Part shown: piece by piece, positions 24,455 through 34,016 of the stretch
How the letters are laid out: each line of letters opens with the position of its first letter
Position numbering within the stretch: the first letter of the stretch is position 1
From: Rhodanobacter denitrificans
GTDB lineage: Bacteria > Pseudomonadota > Gammaproteobacteria > Xanthomonadales > Rhodanobacteraceae
Reading direction: 5' to 3'
Length of the DNA: 64,000 nucleotides
Assembly (NCBI GenBank): GCA_003241385.1
Contig: QFPO01000008.1
Coordinates: 1 to 64,000 of the forward strand
Notes under the pieces: model-generated
What the model saw: only the letters and a program-made list of their open reading frames with translations
Told to the model about the DNA's origin: nothing
Database searches by the model: none
Program-made: the position numbers and the translations under genes

Positions 24455-26146
24455 TCATCCTTTCATCTGGCGGGATCGCATGATGCTCTGTTCCCGCAGA
24501 AAATCGGCGAGCTCGACAAAGCCGTTCCTTCGCCACGCCTCCTCGGCCGTCAAACCATCGACGCTGTCCCGGATGGTCGGATCGGCACCGCGATCGAGCA
24601 GGAAAGCAGCCAGCTCCATCGCGTCCGCCTCATCGGGCGGCAACGTGAACAACGGCGTCCATCCCGGCGCTCCGCGACGGACATTGACCAGGTCGGGATC
24701 GCCAGCGAACAGTTCGGCGAGTCGATCCTTGAACCCCAGATAGGTCAGCTCCAGCACATCCCGGCTCAAGGGCGCGAGGAACGTCGCGATCTCGCGCCGG
24801 CCGAAATGGGCCGCGTAGCCCATCGCGCCCCCGCCGACGCTGGTCGTCGGCCGGTCGATGTCGGCACCGTGCGCGACCAGCAGCTTGACCACCTCCAGCG
24901 AGCCGCCGGCCACCGCGACGTGCAGCCCCCGTTGCTCGATCTCGTCAGCGACGTCGACGTCGACGCCCAGGTCCAGCAGCAGAGCGACCACATCGGCCCG
25001 TCCGGCGCGAGCGGCCGTCAACATCGGTTCCGGATCGCGAAGATAGTCCGGGTGTTCGCGGACGAGTGCCTGCGCCGCTTCGTGATCCAGCGCCATGCAC
25101 GCAGCCTGGTAGGCAGACCGACCCTCCAGCGCCGTCGTCTTCGCGCCGTGGCGTTCCAGCAACCTCGCCATTTCCGTATGGCCGCGGATCAGCGATTCCT
25201 CGCGCTGGGGGCGTTTCGAGTAGGCGTGCCGGCTGTTGGGATCCGCGCCCCGCAGCAGCAGCCACCTGGCGCGCCGACGATGGTCCTGAGCCACAGCGTT
25301 ACCGAGCAGATAGTCGAGCACCGACAAGGGGATGTTGCCGCCGATCGCCGCGGCTTCCACCGTTCGCCACGCACCCAGCCGGCCACGCCGCTCGGACTGC
25401 AGCCACAGATACTCCAGCCAATCGGTCTCGTCCCGCGTGATGGAGGTGTTGTAGAGCGCCTGCGGGTCGAAGGGATCGGCTCCGCGCTCAATCAGCAGCG
25501 CGGCGATCGCCTTCGCTTGGGGGTGCGGCGGCTGGTCGCCTTCGCCCTCGCCGATGAGTCCCGTCAGCACGGTGAACGCCGGCTCGCCCCAGGGGCCGAT
25601 CCAACGGGCGTCGGGGTCGGCGCCATGGTCCAGCAGCAGCTGCGCGATCTCCGGACCGTGCAGGTCTCTTGCCGGGAGGCGCGAGTAGGCCAGATACAGC
25701 AGGGGCTCACGGTCCAGCGGGCCGCCCTTGCGATTGGCGGCGGCTGGATCGGCGGCCAGCCACCGCCTGACTTCCGTCAGATCACCGGTCGCCACGGCGG
25801 CATACAGGCTGCCGCGGCCGATCTCCGGCCAGTGGCTCAGCAGGCGTCGTCCGGTGGCATGGTCGCCGCCCCAATCGGCCGAGCGCAGGACCAGCTCGAC
25901 CCGCTCGGCATGGCTGCGCCTGACGTCCTCCACCGCCTGCGACAGGGCCGTCCAGCCGGGGAATCCGTACTCGCGCGCCAAGGCGAGCTGTACGTCGCGC
26001 AGAGCGGGTTCAGCCGGGGACGCCGGCACGGCGGCAATCAGACGGCGATAGGCATCCGCGTCACCGGCGCGCAGCGCCTTCAACCAGCGTTTGGCTTCTT
26101 TTCGGAGACTCTCGAGACTCGACCGAGCGGTGAGCTGACGGCTCAT
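24455..26146 (-). CDS. Ankyrin-repeat protein
   Basis: The 563-aa protein consists largely of ankyrin-type repeats. Examples are EIAQLLLDHGADPDARW, AIAALLIERGADPFDPQ, RRARWLLLRGADPNSRH, LEVVKLLVAHGADIDRP and MELAAFLLDRGADPTIRD. The first about 100 residues are a helical non-repeat region (ESLRKEAKRWLKALRAGDAD, LALAREYGFPGWTALSQAVE) seen at the start of many bacterial ankyrin proteins. There is no signal peptide, so it should be cytosolic. Ankyrin repeats mediate protein binding and do not reveal the target. Base use is high-GC like the chromosome, unlike neighbouring cargo. It is preceded by a GGAAGG ribosome-binding site. Confidence 0.88.
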   Translation of the reverse strand: MSRQLTARSSLESLRKEAKRWLKALRAGDADAYRRLIAAVPASPAEPALRDVQLALAREYGFPGWTALSQAVEDVRRSHAERVELVLRSADWGGDHATGRRLLSHWPEIGRGSLYAAVATGDLTEVRRWLAADPAAANRKGGPLDREPLLYLAYSRLPARDLHGPEIAQLLLDHGADPDARWIGPWGEPAFTVLTGLIGEGEGDQPPHPQAKAIAALLIERGADPFDPQALYNTSITRDETDWLEYLWLQSERRGRLGAWRTVEAAAIGGNIPLSVLDYLLGNAVAQDHRRRARWLLLRGADPNSRHAYSKRPQREESLIRGHTEMARLLERHGAKTTALEGRSAYQAACMALDHEAAQALVREHPDYLRDPEPMLTAARAGRADVVALLLDLGVDVDVADEIEQRGLHVAVAGGSLEVVKLLVAHGADIDRPTTSVGGGAMGYAAHFGRREIATFLAPLSRDVLELTYLGFKDRLAELFAGDPDLVNVRRGAPGWTPLFTLPPDEADAMELAAFLLDRGADPTIRDSVDGLTAEEAWRRNGFVELADFLREQSIMRSRQMKG

Positions 26147-26308
26147 GGCACCTTCCTTCCCGTCGCCTGGTGTCCGCTGAAACAGGCAGGAAGAAGGGCA
26201 AGAAACGATCGGATCATTTCAAGATGGGCGGGAGCGTGCTCCCTTGCCGCGGACCGGTGGCGCCCCATAGCGCACTGGCCTGAAGCATCGACGACGGCTT
26301 CAGCGGTG

Positions 26309-26515
26309 TCAATTGGTGTAGCGCATCAAGTAGTTGGGCCTCGCCTGGTGGGAGGCCCGCTGCTCCGCCTCGTACTTCCATAGGTTAAGGCGGGATGTCA
26401 GCGCGCCTCGAACACCGTCACTGTGTGCCCGCAACACTTCTTCGTATGCCTCGTACGCCCCGCTTTGCTGCAACGGGTTGTCGCGATCATCATCGATAGC
26501 CACCATCACATCCAT
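26309..26515 (-). CDS. Possible small protein divergent from alpA-like gene
   Basis: The 68-aa frame from the ATG at 26515 reads MDVMVAIDDDRDNPLQQSGA and continues YEAYEEVLRAHSDGVRGALT. Its composition is normal and hydrophilic, unlike the Arg/Ala-rich upstream extension of the same frame. It has only a weak ribosome-binding site and no recognised family. It could be a real small gene or a chance frame in the promoter region of the divergent AlpA-like gene. Confidence 0.35.
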   Translation of the reverse strand: MDVMVAIDDDRDNPLQQSGAYEAYEEVLRAHSDGVRGALTSRLNLWKYEAEQRASHQARPNYLMRYTN

Positions 26516-26538
26516 CGCGATCTCTATGGATATGGACG

Positions 26539-26904
26539 ATGAGTGCCGACGCGGACCTGTCCAAGGTCTCTGCGCAACCCAACAGCTCTCTGCCGTGCCC
26601 CGGTACCGCGCAGTACGCCGAGCTCCCGCAGTTTCCAAAAGGCTCACCGTTGCCCTTCCGCCGAACGATCCGTCGAGGCGAGCTGCATCAGATCGTGCCA
26701 CTGGCGGAGACCACCATCTACGAGATGGAGCAGCGCGGCGAATTTCCCCGGCGCTTCCGGCTAACGCCCCGCTGTGTGGTATGGGATCTGGAGGAAGTCG
26801 AAGCCTGGGTTGAAGCACGGAAGCAAGCCTCACGTGCACGCGCTACCAAGGCAATGCATGGTGGCCCGGACGTCAGGCAGCGTCGTTACCGGCCCGTGCG
26901 ATAG
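26539..26904 (+). CDS. AlpA-family transcriptional regulator
   Basis: The 121-aa protein carries the AlpA pattern: LHQIVPLAETTIYEMEQRGE, FPRRFRLTPRCVVWDLEEVE, then AWVEARKQAS. In this family a winged HTH reads DNA and the WDLEEVEAW segment closes the domain. AlpA-like proteins control excision or integrase expression in phages and islands. Location near the integrase supports a role in excision control. The first about 40 residues are a poorly conserved extension, so an internal start is possible. Confidence 0.85.
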   Translation: MSADADLSKVSAQPNSSLPCPGTAQYAELPQFPKGSPLPFRRTIRRGELHQIVPLAETTIYEMEQRGEFPRRFRLTPRCVVWDLEEVEAWVEARKQASRARATKAMHGGPDVRQRRYRPVR

Positions 26905-26982
26905 ACGGATGCACCTGCGCACGGATCTTGGAGGAAGTCAGTTGCCGCGCGATTCTGCCTAAGCACCCACCCGCCGTGCCAC

Positions 26983-27507
26983 TCACCCCACCAGAGATTC
27001 CAGTTCCCTGGATGCCGAACGCGTTAGGCGGCACCCCTCCTTTGCGACATTGACCTGCAAGGCTACCTGCGCCACGTCGAAGACCTCCTTGGCCAGCGAA
27101 TAGCTGCCCCTACTCTGTAGCCAAGCCAGCACATCCGCCAGATGCCAGATTGAGGCACTGCCCTCGTGCACGGGCGCCGGAAAGCTACCCGGGTGCGCCA
27201 GCATCAGCTGGCGCATGTTCTGGCGCGATACGCCAACAATCTCCGCCACGTCGGTCAGCCCAACGAGATCCGGCGTCACTTCGATCAGTCGCGCCGAAGG
27301 CACCGCACGGCGGACATCGGCCAGCGCACTGCGTACGGCCGTGTCCGCATCCGCGGCCTCGCGGGTGAACTCCAACGCCAGGCGGCCGGGCTGGCCGATG
27401 CCCACCAGGGCATCCTCGCAGCCGGCCGCGCCGAGGCGCTCGACCAGCACGTCCGGGTCATTGTCGTCGTCAGCAAGTTGGTACTTCAGCGTGAAGGTGT
27501 ATTCCAC
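26983..27507 (-). CDS. HTH protein, partner of HicA-like gene
   Basis: The 174-aa protein has an N-terminal alpha/beta part (MEYTFTLKYQLADDDNDPDV, LVERLGAAGCEDALVGIGQP, GRLALEFTREA) and then an HTH (VGLTDVAEIVGVSRQNMRQL) followed by the wing-like GSASIWHLADVLAWLQSRG, as in AlpA or MerR-type readers. It lies 3 bp after the HicA-like gene, so the two are one transcript. I infer an antitoxin or autoregulator role. The N-terminal fold is not the usual HicB fold as far as can be judged by eye. Confidence 0.65.
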   Translation of the reverse strand: MEYTFTLKYQLADDDNDPDVLVERLGAAGCEDALVGIGQPGRLALEFTREAADADTAVRSALADVRRAVPSARLIEVTPDLVGLTDVAEIVGVSRQNMRQLMLAHPGSFPAPVHEGSASIWHLADVLAWLQSRGSYSLAKEVFDVAQVALQVNVAKEGCRLTRSASRELESLVG

Positions 27508-27510
27508 CGG

Positions 27511-27786
27511 CTACTCCTGAGCATTGTCGTCAGCCGCGCGTTGCCTGCGATGGCTGGTGCAGTTGTCCACGACCCGCCGGAGCGCGCGGGCGTGGTTGTC
27601 TGAGTTCTTCGGCGTGCTCCAAACGCTGGTGATGCAGAACTCGCCGCAGCGGCATTCCTGGTCGTTATACGGACAGTACACCCGCCCCCAAGCGTGGCTG
27701 CCGCCGACCTCGATGCGCCAGCCCTGCCGCTCGGCGTGCCTGAGAGCTTCCTCGACCTCCTTCTTTGGATGGGAAGGACGGGCCAT
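27511..27786 (-). CDS. HicA-like small protein, toxin candidate
   Basis: This 91-aa protein starts MARPSHPKKEVEEALRHAER followed by QGWRIEVGGSHAWGRVYCP. A first helix, a strand and then G-S-H match the arrangement in HicA mRNA interferases, where the His is catalytic. After that comes an unusual Cys cluster (CPYNDQECRCGEFC) that could bind metal and is not part of canonical HicA. Toxin-first order with a downstream HTH partner fits a hicAB-style toxin-antitoxin unit near the integrase, which would stabilise the element. This is an inference from motifs and context. Confidence 0.6.
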   Translation of the reverse strand: MARPSHPKKEVEEALRHAERQGWRIEVGGSHAWGRVYCPYNDQECRCGEFCITSVWSTPKNSDNHARALRRVVDNCTSHRRQRAADDNAQE

Positions 27787-27846
27787 CAGTGACCTCCAGT
27801 ATGGGGATGCTTGGCCGAGTTGTCAACTGACAACTCGGCCGCAATA

Positions 27847-29103
27847 TCAGGCCGCCGCACTCAATGCCGGCGCCACGTTCTCCGGCATGAGCCTGGGTAC
27901 GTAGGTCTGCCCGCCAATCCACGCATCGACCACGTTCGCCCACTCCTGCAGCATGTGGCGTCGTTGTTCAGCGTACTCGGCCTTGTTGTAGACCGAGCGC
28001 GAGGAACGCCCACCCTCCTCGTGTGCCAGGCATTTCTCGATCCAGTCGCGGTTGAAGCCGATTTCGTTCAACAGCGTCGAGCCAGTGCGGCGCAGGTCGT
28101 GGACGGTGAACGGATGCAATGGCAGCCCTTTGGCTTTCGCGGCCTGGGCGACGAGCTGTGTGACCCGATTCAAGGTCGCATTGGACATGCACCGCGCGGC
28201 GTCGTAGCGAGACGGAAAGACGAACCTTGAACCGGCCGCGCACGCATGCAGCGTGACCAGGATGTCGAGCGCCTGGCGCGACAGGTAGACCACATGCGGG
28301 TTCCGCCCCTTCATCCGGTGCTTCGGAATGGTCCATGTCGCCTGCTCGAAATCGACCTCGTCCCAGGTCGCCTGGATCAGTTCGCTCTTGCGCACCAGCG
28401 TCAGCAGGATTAGGCGTAGCGCGAGTCTGATGGTCGGATAGGTCGCCACCGATTCGAGCTGCTGAGCCGCCAGTCGGATCTCCAGCGGCGATAGGGCGCG
28501 ATCCTTGGGCACGAAGGTGGCGATCGAGGAAGCCCTCACGCTCTCCGCGGGGTTCTCCACCTTTTCGCCGTGGGCGATGGCGTAGACATATACCTGCTTG
28601 ACGATGTCGCGAATCTGGACAGCCGTTGCCGGCGCCCCACGCTCCTTGACCTTGTTGCACAAGGCGCGCAGGTCCTCGGCCTGAACTTCGGTCAGCAGGC
28701 GGTTCCGGAAGACCGGGAGGATGTCCCGGTCGATGATGTGCTTGCGCATGGCGCGGGTGCTATCGGCCAATCTTGCGTTGGCCAGCCAGGTGTCCATCGC
28801 CTCGCCGAAGGTCTTGATGGTGACCGTCCGGCGTTTCTCGCGCTGCTTCTCCAGCGCGGGAGATACGCCCCTCAGAACGGCCTTGCGCGCGTCCAAGAGC
28901 AGTTCGCGCGCCATCGCCAGTGAGATGCCACTGGGGCCGTAACGGCCGAGCGTTAGCGTCTCGCGGCGGCCATGGAGGCGGTAGTCGTAACGGAAGGTGA
29001 TGGTGCCGCTGGGCGATACCGTCACGTACATCCCGTCGCGATCAGCAGCCTTATAAATCTTAGACTTAGGCTTGAAATTGCGTAGTGCAGCGTCGGTCAA
29101 CAT
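27847..29103 (-). CDS. int: Tyrosine recombinase/integrase of the element
   Basis: The 418-aa protein has an N-terminal DUF4102 arm-binding domain (KIYKAADRDGMYVTVSPSG, LTLGRYGPSGISLAMAREL), a SAM-like core-binding domain (about 95-185) and the catalytic domain. Candidate catalytic residues are Arg238 (TLVRKSEL), His335 and Arg338 (VHDLRRTG), His361 (LAHEEGG) and Tyr372 (SVYNKAEY). It would insert and excise the element at a site beside the 3' end of guaA, a known integration hotspot. The upstream region contains repeated TTTACCGTCA boxes. The gene points away from guaA. Confidence 0.94.
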   Translation of the reverse strand: MLTDAALRNFKPKSKIYKAADRDGMYVTVSPSGTITFRYDYRLHGRRETLTLGRYGPSGISLAMARELLLDARKAVLRGVSPALEKQREKRRTVTIKTFGEAMDTWLANARLADSTRAMRKHIIDRDILPVFRNRLLTEVQAEDLRALCNKVKERGAPATAVQIRDIVKQVYVYAIAHGEKVENPAESVRASSIATFVPKDRALSPLEIRLAAQQLESVATYPTIRLALRLILLTLVRKSELIQATWDEVDFEQATWTIPKHRMKGRNPHVVYLSRQALDILVTLHACAAGSRFVFPSRYDAARCMSNATLNRVTQLVAQAAKAKGLPLHPFTVHDLRRTGSTLLNEIGFNRDWIEKCLAHEEGGRSSRSVYNKAEYAEQRRHMLQEWANVVDAWIGGQTYVPRLMPENVAPALSAAA

Positions 29104-29412
29104 CGAGGTTTCCTCCGGCTTTGACGGATTTACCGTCAGGATTTACCGTCAGGGACCTGGAGACCTGTTGATGCCCGGAAAGCCCCATAACACAAGCTTT
29201 CCCGAGAAGGCTTTTACCGTCAAAGACGGTATAAGTCCGAATAGTGAATGAAAGTGTCTTAATCCGGCCTCGATTTTTACCGTCAGCTCTACCGCCAACT
29301 TTTTCCGCTGGCTGGCGATAGTCACCGATAGCTAGCACAACGCATTCAATTCAAAATCAACGCGTTACGCCGATGTTTCGATAGCTGCCGATAGTCCTCG
29401 AAGGACCTAAAT
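29104..29412. other. Right end of element with att region and integrase leader
   Basis: This stretch lies between the integrase start and the guaA stop. It carries four TTTACCGTCA boxes, the related words CCGATAG at about 29325 and 29390, and an AT-richer section than its surroundings. The attachment core should lie at or near the guaA 3' end (about 29390-29440). The partner site is outside the window, so the core cannot be defined. Confidence 0.65.
29129..29285 (+). repeat. Four TTTACCGTCA direct repeats
   Basis: Exact copies occur at 29129-29138, 29142-29151, 29213-29222 and 29276-29285. A weaker version (CTACCGCCAA) follows at about 29288, and an inverted TTTGACGG lies just before the first. 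Their number, orientation and place between integrase and junction fit arm-type integrase sites or a regulator of the integrase promoter. Confidence 0.75.
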
Positions 29413-30978
<1,566 letters not shown>

Positions 30979-30981
30979 GCG

Positions 30982-31593
30982 TCAGAACTCCAGGGTCTGA
31001 GCCAGTTGCTTGCGCATCGCGACGAATTCGGCGCTGGCATCGCCGGAGTCGGTCAAGGTGTCCTGCAGGACCAGCAGCGCATCGTGGCTGCGGCTCTCGA
31101 TCTGGTAGGCCTCGTAGCGCAGGCGGCTGCCGGCCAGCGTCACGGTCATCGTGGTGCCGTCGAGTGCGCCGCTGCGCGCGCCCAGCAGGATCGACTCGCG
31201 CGGCGCGCGCCGAACGGCCTCGAGGCTCTGCTCGATGCCGTCGAGCACCGCGTCGGGGTCGGGTGCTTCGCCCTTGGCGGCCGAGAACACCATGACCACG
31301 GCGCTGTTGCCGTCGAGCGTCCAGTTGCCGGGCTCGGCCTCCCACGACAGATGGCGCGGATAGTCGAACGCGATGCCGGCCTCGGTGAAGCGCCGGTACG
31401 GCAGTTCGTCGACGCGCAGCGTCACGCGCCTGCCGTCGAGCTCGACCTCGGCCGGGCGGCCCGCCTCGACGCGCAGCTCGCGGCCGTCCAGCGTGACGCG
31501 CAGCTGTGCGGCCGGTTCGGCCGCGATTCCGGCAGACGCCGCGCCGATCGACGCCAGCGTCGACAGCGCGACCGCCCACAGCGTGCTGCGCAT
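30982..31593 (-). CDS. Secreted hypothetical protein in gua operon
   Basis: The 203-aa protein starts with a signal peptide (MRSTLWAVALSTLASIGAAS, cleavage likely near AGIAAEP). The mature part has repeated beta-like stretches (LRVTLDGRELRVEAGRPAEV) and GIAFDYPRHLSWEAEPGNW, and ends with a helical KQLAQTLEF. I do not recognise a family. The pattern of extracytoplasmic beta strands suggests a periplasmic or surface protein. It sits 9 bp after guaB and 3 bp before guaA, so it is co-transcribed with purine genes although its location in the cell is different. Confidence 0.75.
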   Translation of the reverse strand: MRSTLWAVALSTLASIGAASAGIAAEPAAQLRVTLDGRELRVEAGRPAEVELDGRRVTLRVDELPYRRFTEAGIAFDYPRHLSWEAEPGNWTLDGNSAVVMVFSAAKGEAPDPDAVLDGIEQSLEAVRRAPRESILLGARSGALDGTTMTVTLAGSRLRYEAYQIESRSHDALLVLQDTLTDSGDASAEFVAMRKQLAQTLEF

Positions 31594-31602
31594 GGCCGCC
31601 TC

Positions 31603-33057
31603 TCAGGTTAGACGGTAGTTGGGTGCTTCCTTGACGATCTCGATGTCGTGCGGATGCGCCTCGCGCACGCCGGCGCCGGTCACGCGCACGAACTGCGGCT
31701 GCGTGCGCATCTGCTCGATCGTCGCGCAGCCGCAGTAGCCCATCGAGGCGCGCAGGCCGCCGACCAGCTGATGCACGATGTTGCGCAGCGGGCCGCGGTA
31801 CGGCACGCGGCCTTCGATGCCTTCGGGCACCAGCTTCTCCGGGTCGGAGGCGTCCTGGAAGTAGCGGTCGCTGGAGCCTTTCTCCATCGCGCCGAGCGAG
31901 CCCATGCCGCGATAGCTCTTGTACGAGCGGCCCTGGTACAGCTCGACCTCGCCGGGCGCCTCCTCGGTGCCGGCGAACATGCTGCCGAGCATGACCGTCG
32001 AGGCGCCGGCGACGATCGCCTTGGCGACGTCACCGGAATAGCGGATGCCGCCGTCGGCGATCAGCGGGATCTCGTCCTTGAGCGCCTCGGCGACCAGATC
32101 GATCGCGGTGATCTGCGGCACGCCGACGCCGGTGACGATGCGCGTGGTGCAGATCGAGCCGGGACCGACGCCGACCTTGACCGCATCGGCGCCGGCGTCG
32201 CGCAGCATGCGCGCGGCGTCGCCGGTGACGATGTTGCCGCCGATGACCTGGGTCTGCGGGAAGTGCCGCTTGACCCAGGCGACGCGGTCGATGACCGACT
32301 GCGCATGGCCGTGCGCGGTGTCGACGATGATGACGTCGACGCCGGCCTCGACCAGGGCCTCGACGCGGCGCTCGGTGTCGCCGCCGACGCCGACGGCCGC
32401 GCCGACGCGCAGGCGCTCGTGGTCGTCCTTGGCCGAATGCGGATTGTCGCGCGCCTTCTGGATGTCCTTGACGGTGATCAGGCCGCGCAGCTGGAACGCG
32501 TCGTTGACGACCAGGACCTTCTCGATGCGGTGCTTGTGCAGCAGCGCGAGGACCTCGTCGTCGCTGGCGCCCTCGCCGACCGTCACCAGGCGGTCCTTGC
32601 GCGTCATGATGTTCTTGACCGGATCCTCGGGCTTCTTCTCGAAGCGCAGGTCGCGGCTGGTGACGATGCCGACCAGCTGGTCGCCGTCGACGACCGGCAC
32701 GCCGGAGATGCCGTGCTCGCGCGTGATCCGCAGCACGTCGCGGATCGAGGTGTCGGGCCGCACGGTCAGCGGATCGCGGATCACGCCGGCCTCGAACTTC
32801 TTGACCTGCCGGACTTCGGCGGCCTGCTGCTCGAGCGTCATGTTCTTGTGGATGATGCCGATGCCGCCGCATTGCGCCATCGTGATCGCCAGCCGCGACT
32901 CGGTCACCGAGTCCATCGCCGCCGACAGCAGCGGGATGTTCAGACGGATCGAGCGGGTCAGGCGGGAGGAGGTGTCGACTTCGCGCGGAAGAACCGTGGA
33001 ATGTCCGGGGACGAGGTAGACGTCGTCGTAGGTGAGCGCTTCGGCCAGGATGCGCAT
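31603..33057 (-). CDS. guaB: IMP dehydrogenase
   Basis: The 484-aa enzyme oxidises IMP to XMP with NAD+, the committed step to guanine nucleotides. Two CBS domains interrupt the barrel (GISGVPVVDGDQLVGIVTSR, and KHRIEKVLVVNDAFQLRGL). The active-site loop is GPGSICTTR with the catalytic Cys, and SYRGMGSLGAM is the flap region. MRILAEALTYDDVYLVPG is the normal N-terminus, so the ATG at 33057 is taken. A longer frame adds 21 irrelevant residues. It is first in the guaB, secreted protein, guaA operon. Confidence 0.96.
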   Translation of the reverse strand: MRILAEALTYDDVYLVPGHSTVLPREVDTSSRLTRSIRLNIPLLSAAMDSVTESRLAITMAQCGGIGIIHKNMTLEQQAAEVRQVKKFEAGVIRDPLTVRPDTSIRDVLRITREHGISGVPVVDGDQLVGIVTSRDLRFEKKPEDPVKNIMTRKDRLVTVGEGASDDEVLALLHKHRIEKVLVVNDAFQLRGLITVKDIQKARDNPHSAKDDHERLRVGAAVGVGGDTERRVEALVEAGVDVIIVDTAHGHAQSVIDRVAWVKRHFPQTQVIGGNIVTGDAARMLRDAGADAVKVGVGPGSICTTRIVTGVGVPQITAIDLVAEALKDEIPLIADGGIRYSGDVAKAIVAGASTVMLGSMFAGTEEAPGEVELYQGRSYKSYRGMGSLGAMEKGSSDRYFQDASDPEKLVPEGIEGRVPYRGPLRNIVHQLVGGLRASMGYCGCATIEQMRTQPQFVRVTGAGVREAHPHDIEIVKEAPNYRLT

Positions 33058-33217
33058 GCGGAGCTCCGCGGCGGCGATGGAAGCCCGCCATTTTACCGGG
33101 TTTCGCCGGTCGAACGCCATCGTCGTCTGCGGGAAGATCGGCGTGGCGCCGGCTGGCGACGGCCGCGCGCCGCCCGGCGTCGGATAGGATCGGGTTCTTC
33201 TGGTCCGGAATCCGCCG

Positions 33218-33967
33218 ATGCACGCCCTGACGCTCGCCGCCGCCCTGCTCGCCTACCCGGCCCCCGCGGCCGATCAGATGCCGACGATCATCGGCGGCGA
33301 GCTGTCCGGGCGTTGGCCCGGCGTCGGCGCCCTGCTGCACGGCCAGCGGTTCGGCTGCACGGCGTTCCTGGTCGCGCCGGACGTGGTCATGACGGCGGCC
33401 CATTGCATCGGCTCGGCGAAGATCCCGCCGCCGGATGTGTTCTTCACCGGCCCGGACCTCGACCACGTCCTCAATCGCTACCCGATCGCCGACATCACGC
33501 CGCACCCTGATTACGACCCGGCGACCGCCCGCTACGACCTGGCGATGATCCGCCTCGCCGTGCCGGCGACCGAGCCGGTGGTCGAGGTCGCGACGACGCC
33601 GCTCAGCGAGGCGGACGGCGGCAGGCTGGTCTGGCTGGTCGGCTACGGGCTCGACGAGAACGACGAGTCGATGCGCAAGCGGATCGGATCGACCGTGATC
33701 GGCGGCGTGATCGGCGACAACGTCATCATCGACGGCCTGCCGCAGGCCTGCTACGGCGACAGCGGCAGCCCGCTGCTGCGGATCGGCGCGAACGGACAGC
33801 CGGTCGCGATCGGCGTCGCCAGCTACATCGACGACGCCCTCTGCGAGGGCAGTACGTACTACCAGCGCATCGACCGCGCGCTGCCGTTCGTGCTCGGCTT
33901 CGGAGACATCTGCGTCGAGGACAGCCGGTGCAGCGACGCGCTGTTCGCGTCGGGCTTCGACGACTGA
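33218..33967 (+). CDS. Secreted trypsin-like serine protease
   Basis: The 249-aa S1 family protease has a short signal peptide (MHALTLAAALLAYPAPAA). The triad reads His62 in TAAHC, Asp107 in YDLAMIRL and Ser182 in CYGDSGSP. IIGGE at 24-28 resembles the N-terminus generated on activation of S1 enzymes. The end of the protein (CVEDSRCSDALFASGFDD) matches the tail of the metalloprotease at 38845. It is divergent from guaB and ends at a strong shared hairpin with dctM. The role is probably extracellular protein degradation. Confidence 0.88.
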   Translation: MHALTLAAALLAYPAPAADQMPTIIGGELSGRWPGVGALLHGQRFGCTAFLVAPDVVMTAAHCIGSAKIPPPDVFFTGPDLDHVLNRYPIADITPHPDYDPATARYDLAMIRLAVPATEPVVEVATTPLSEADGGRLVWLVGYGLDENDESMRKRIGSTVIGGVIGDNVIIDGLPQACYGDSGSPLLRIGANGQPVAIGVASYIDDALCEGSTYYQRIDRALPFVLGFGDICVEDSRCSDALFASGFDD

Positions 33968-33983
33968 CGGCTCGGAAAGACCG

Positions 33984-34013
33984 GACGGCGCCGCTTCTGC
34001 GAGCGGCGCCGTC
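33984..34013. terminator. Bidirectional terminator, 12-bp stem
   Basis: GACGGCGCCGCT (33984-33995) and AGCGGCGCCGTC (34002-34013) form a perfect stem with a 6-nt loop between the convergent protease and dctM genes. No T-run follows on either side. Confidence 0.75.
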
Positions 34014-34016
34014 GCG

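Noticed and set aside
24347..26383. Plus-strand frame of 678 codons over the ankyrin gene
   Set aside because: It is the reverse complement of ankyrin repeats, and its apparent periodicity comes from them.
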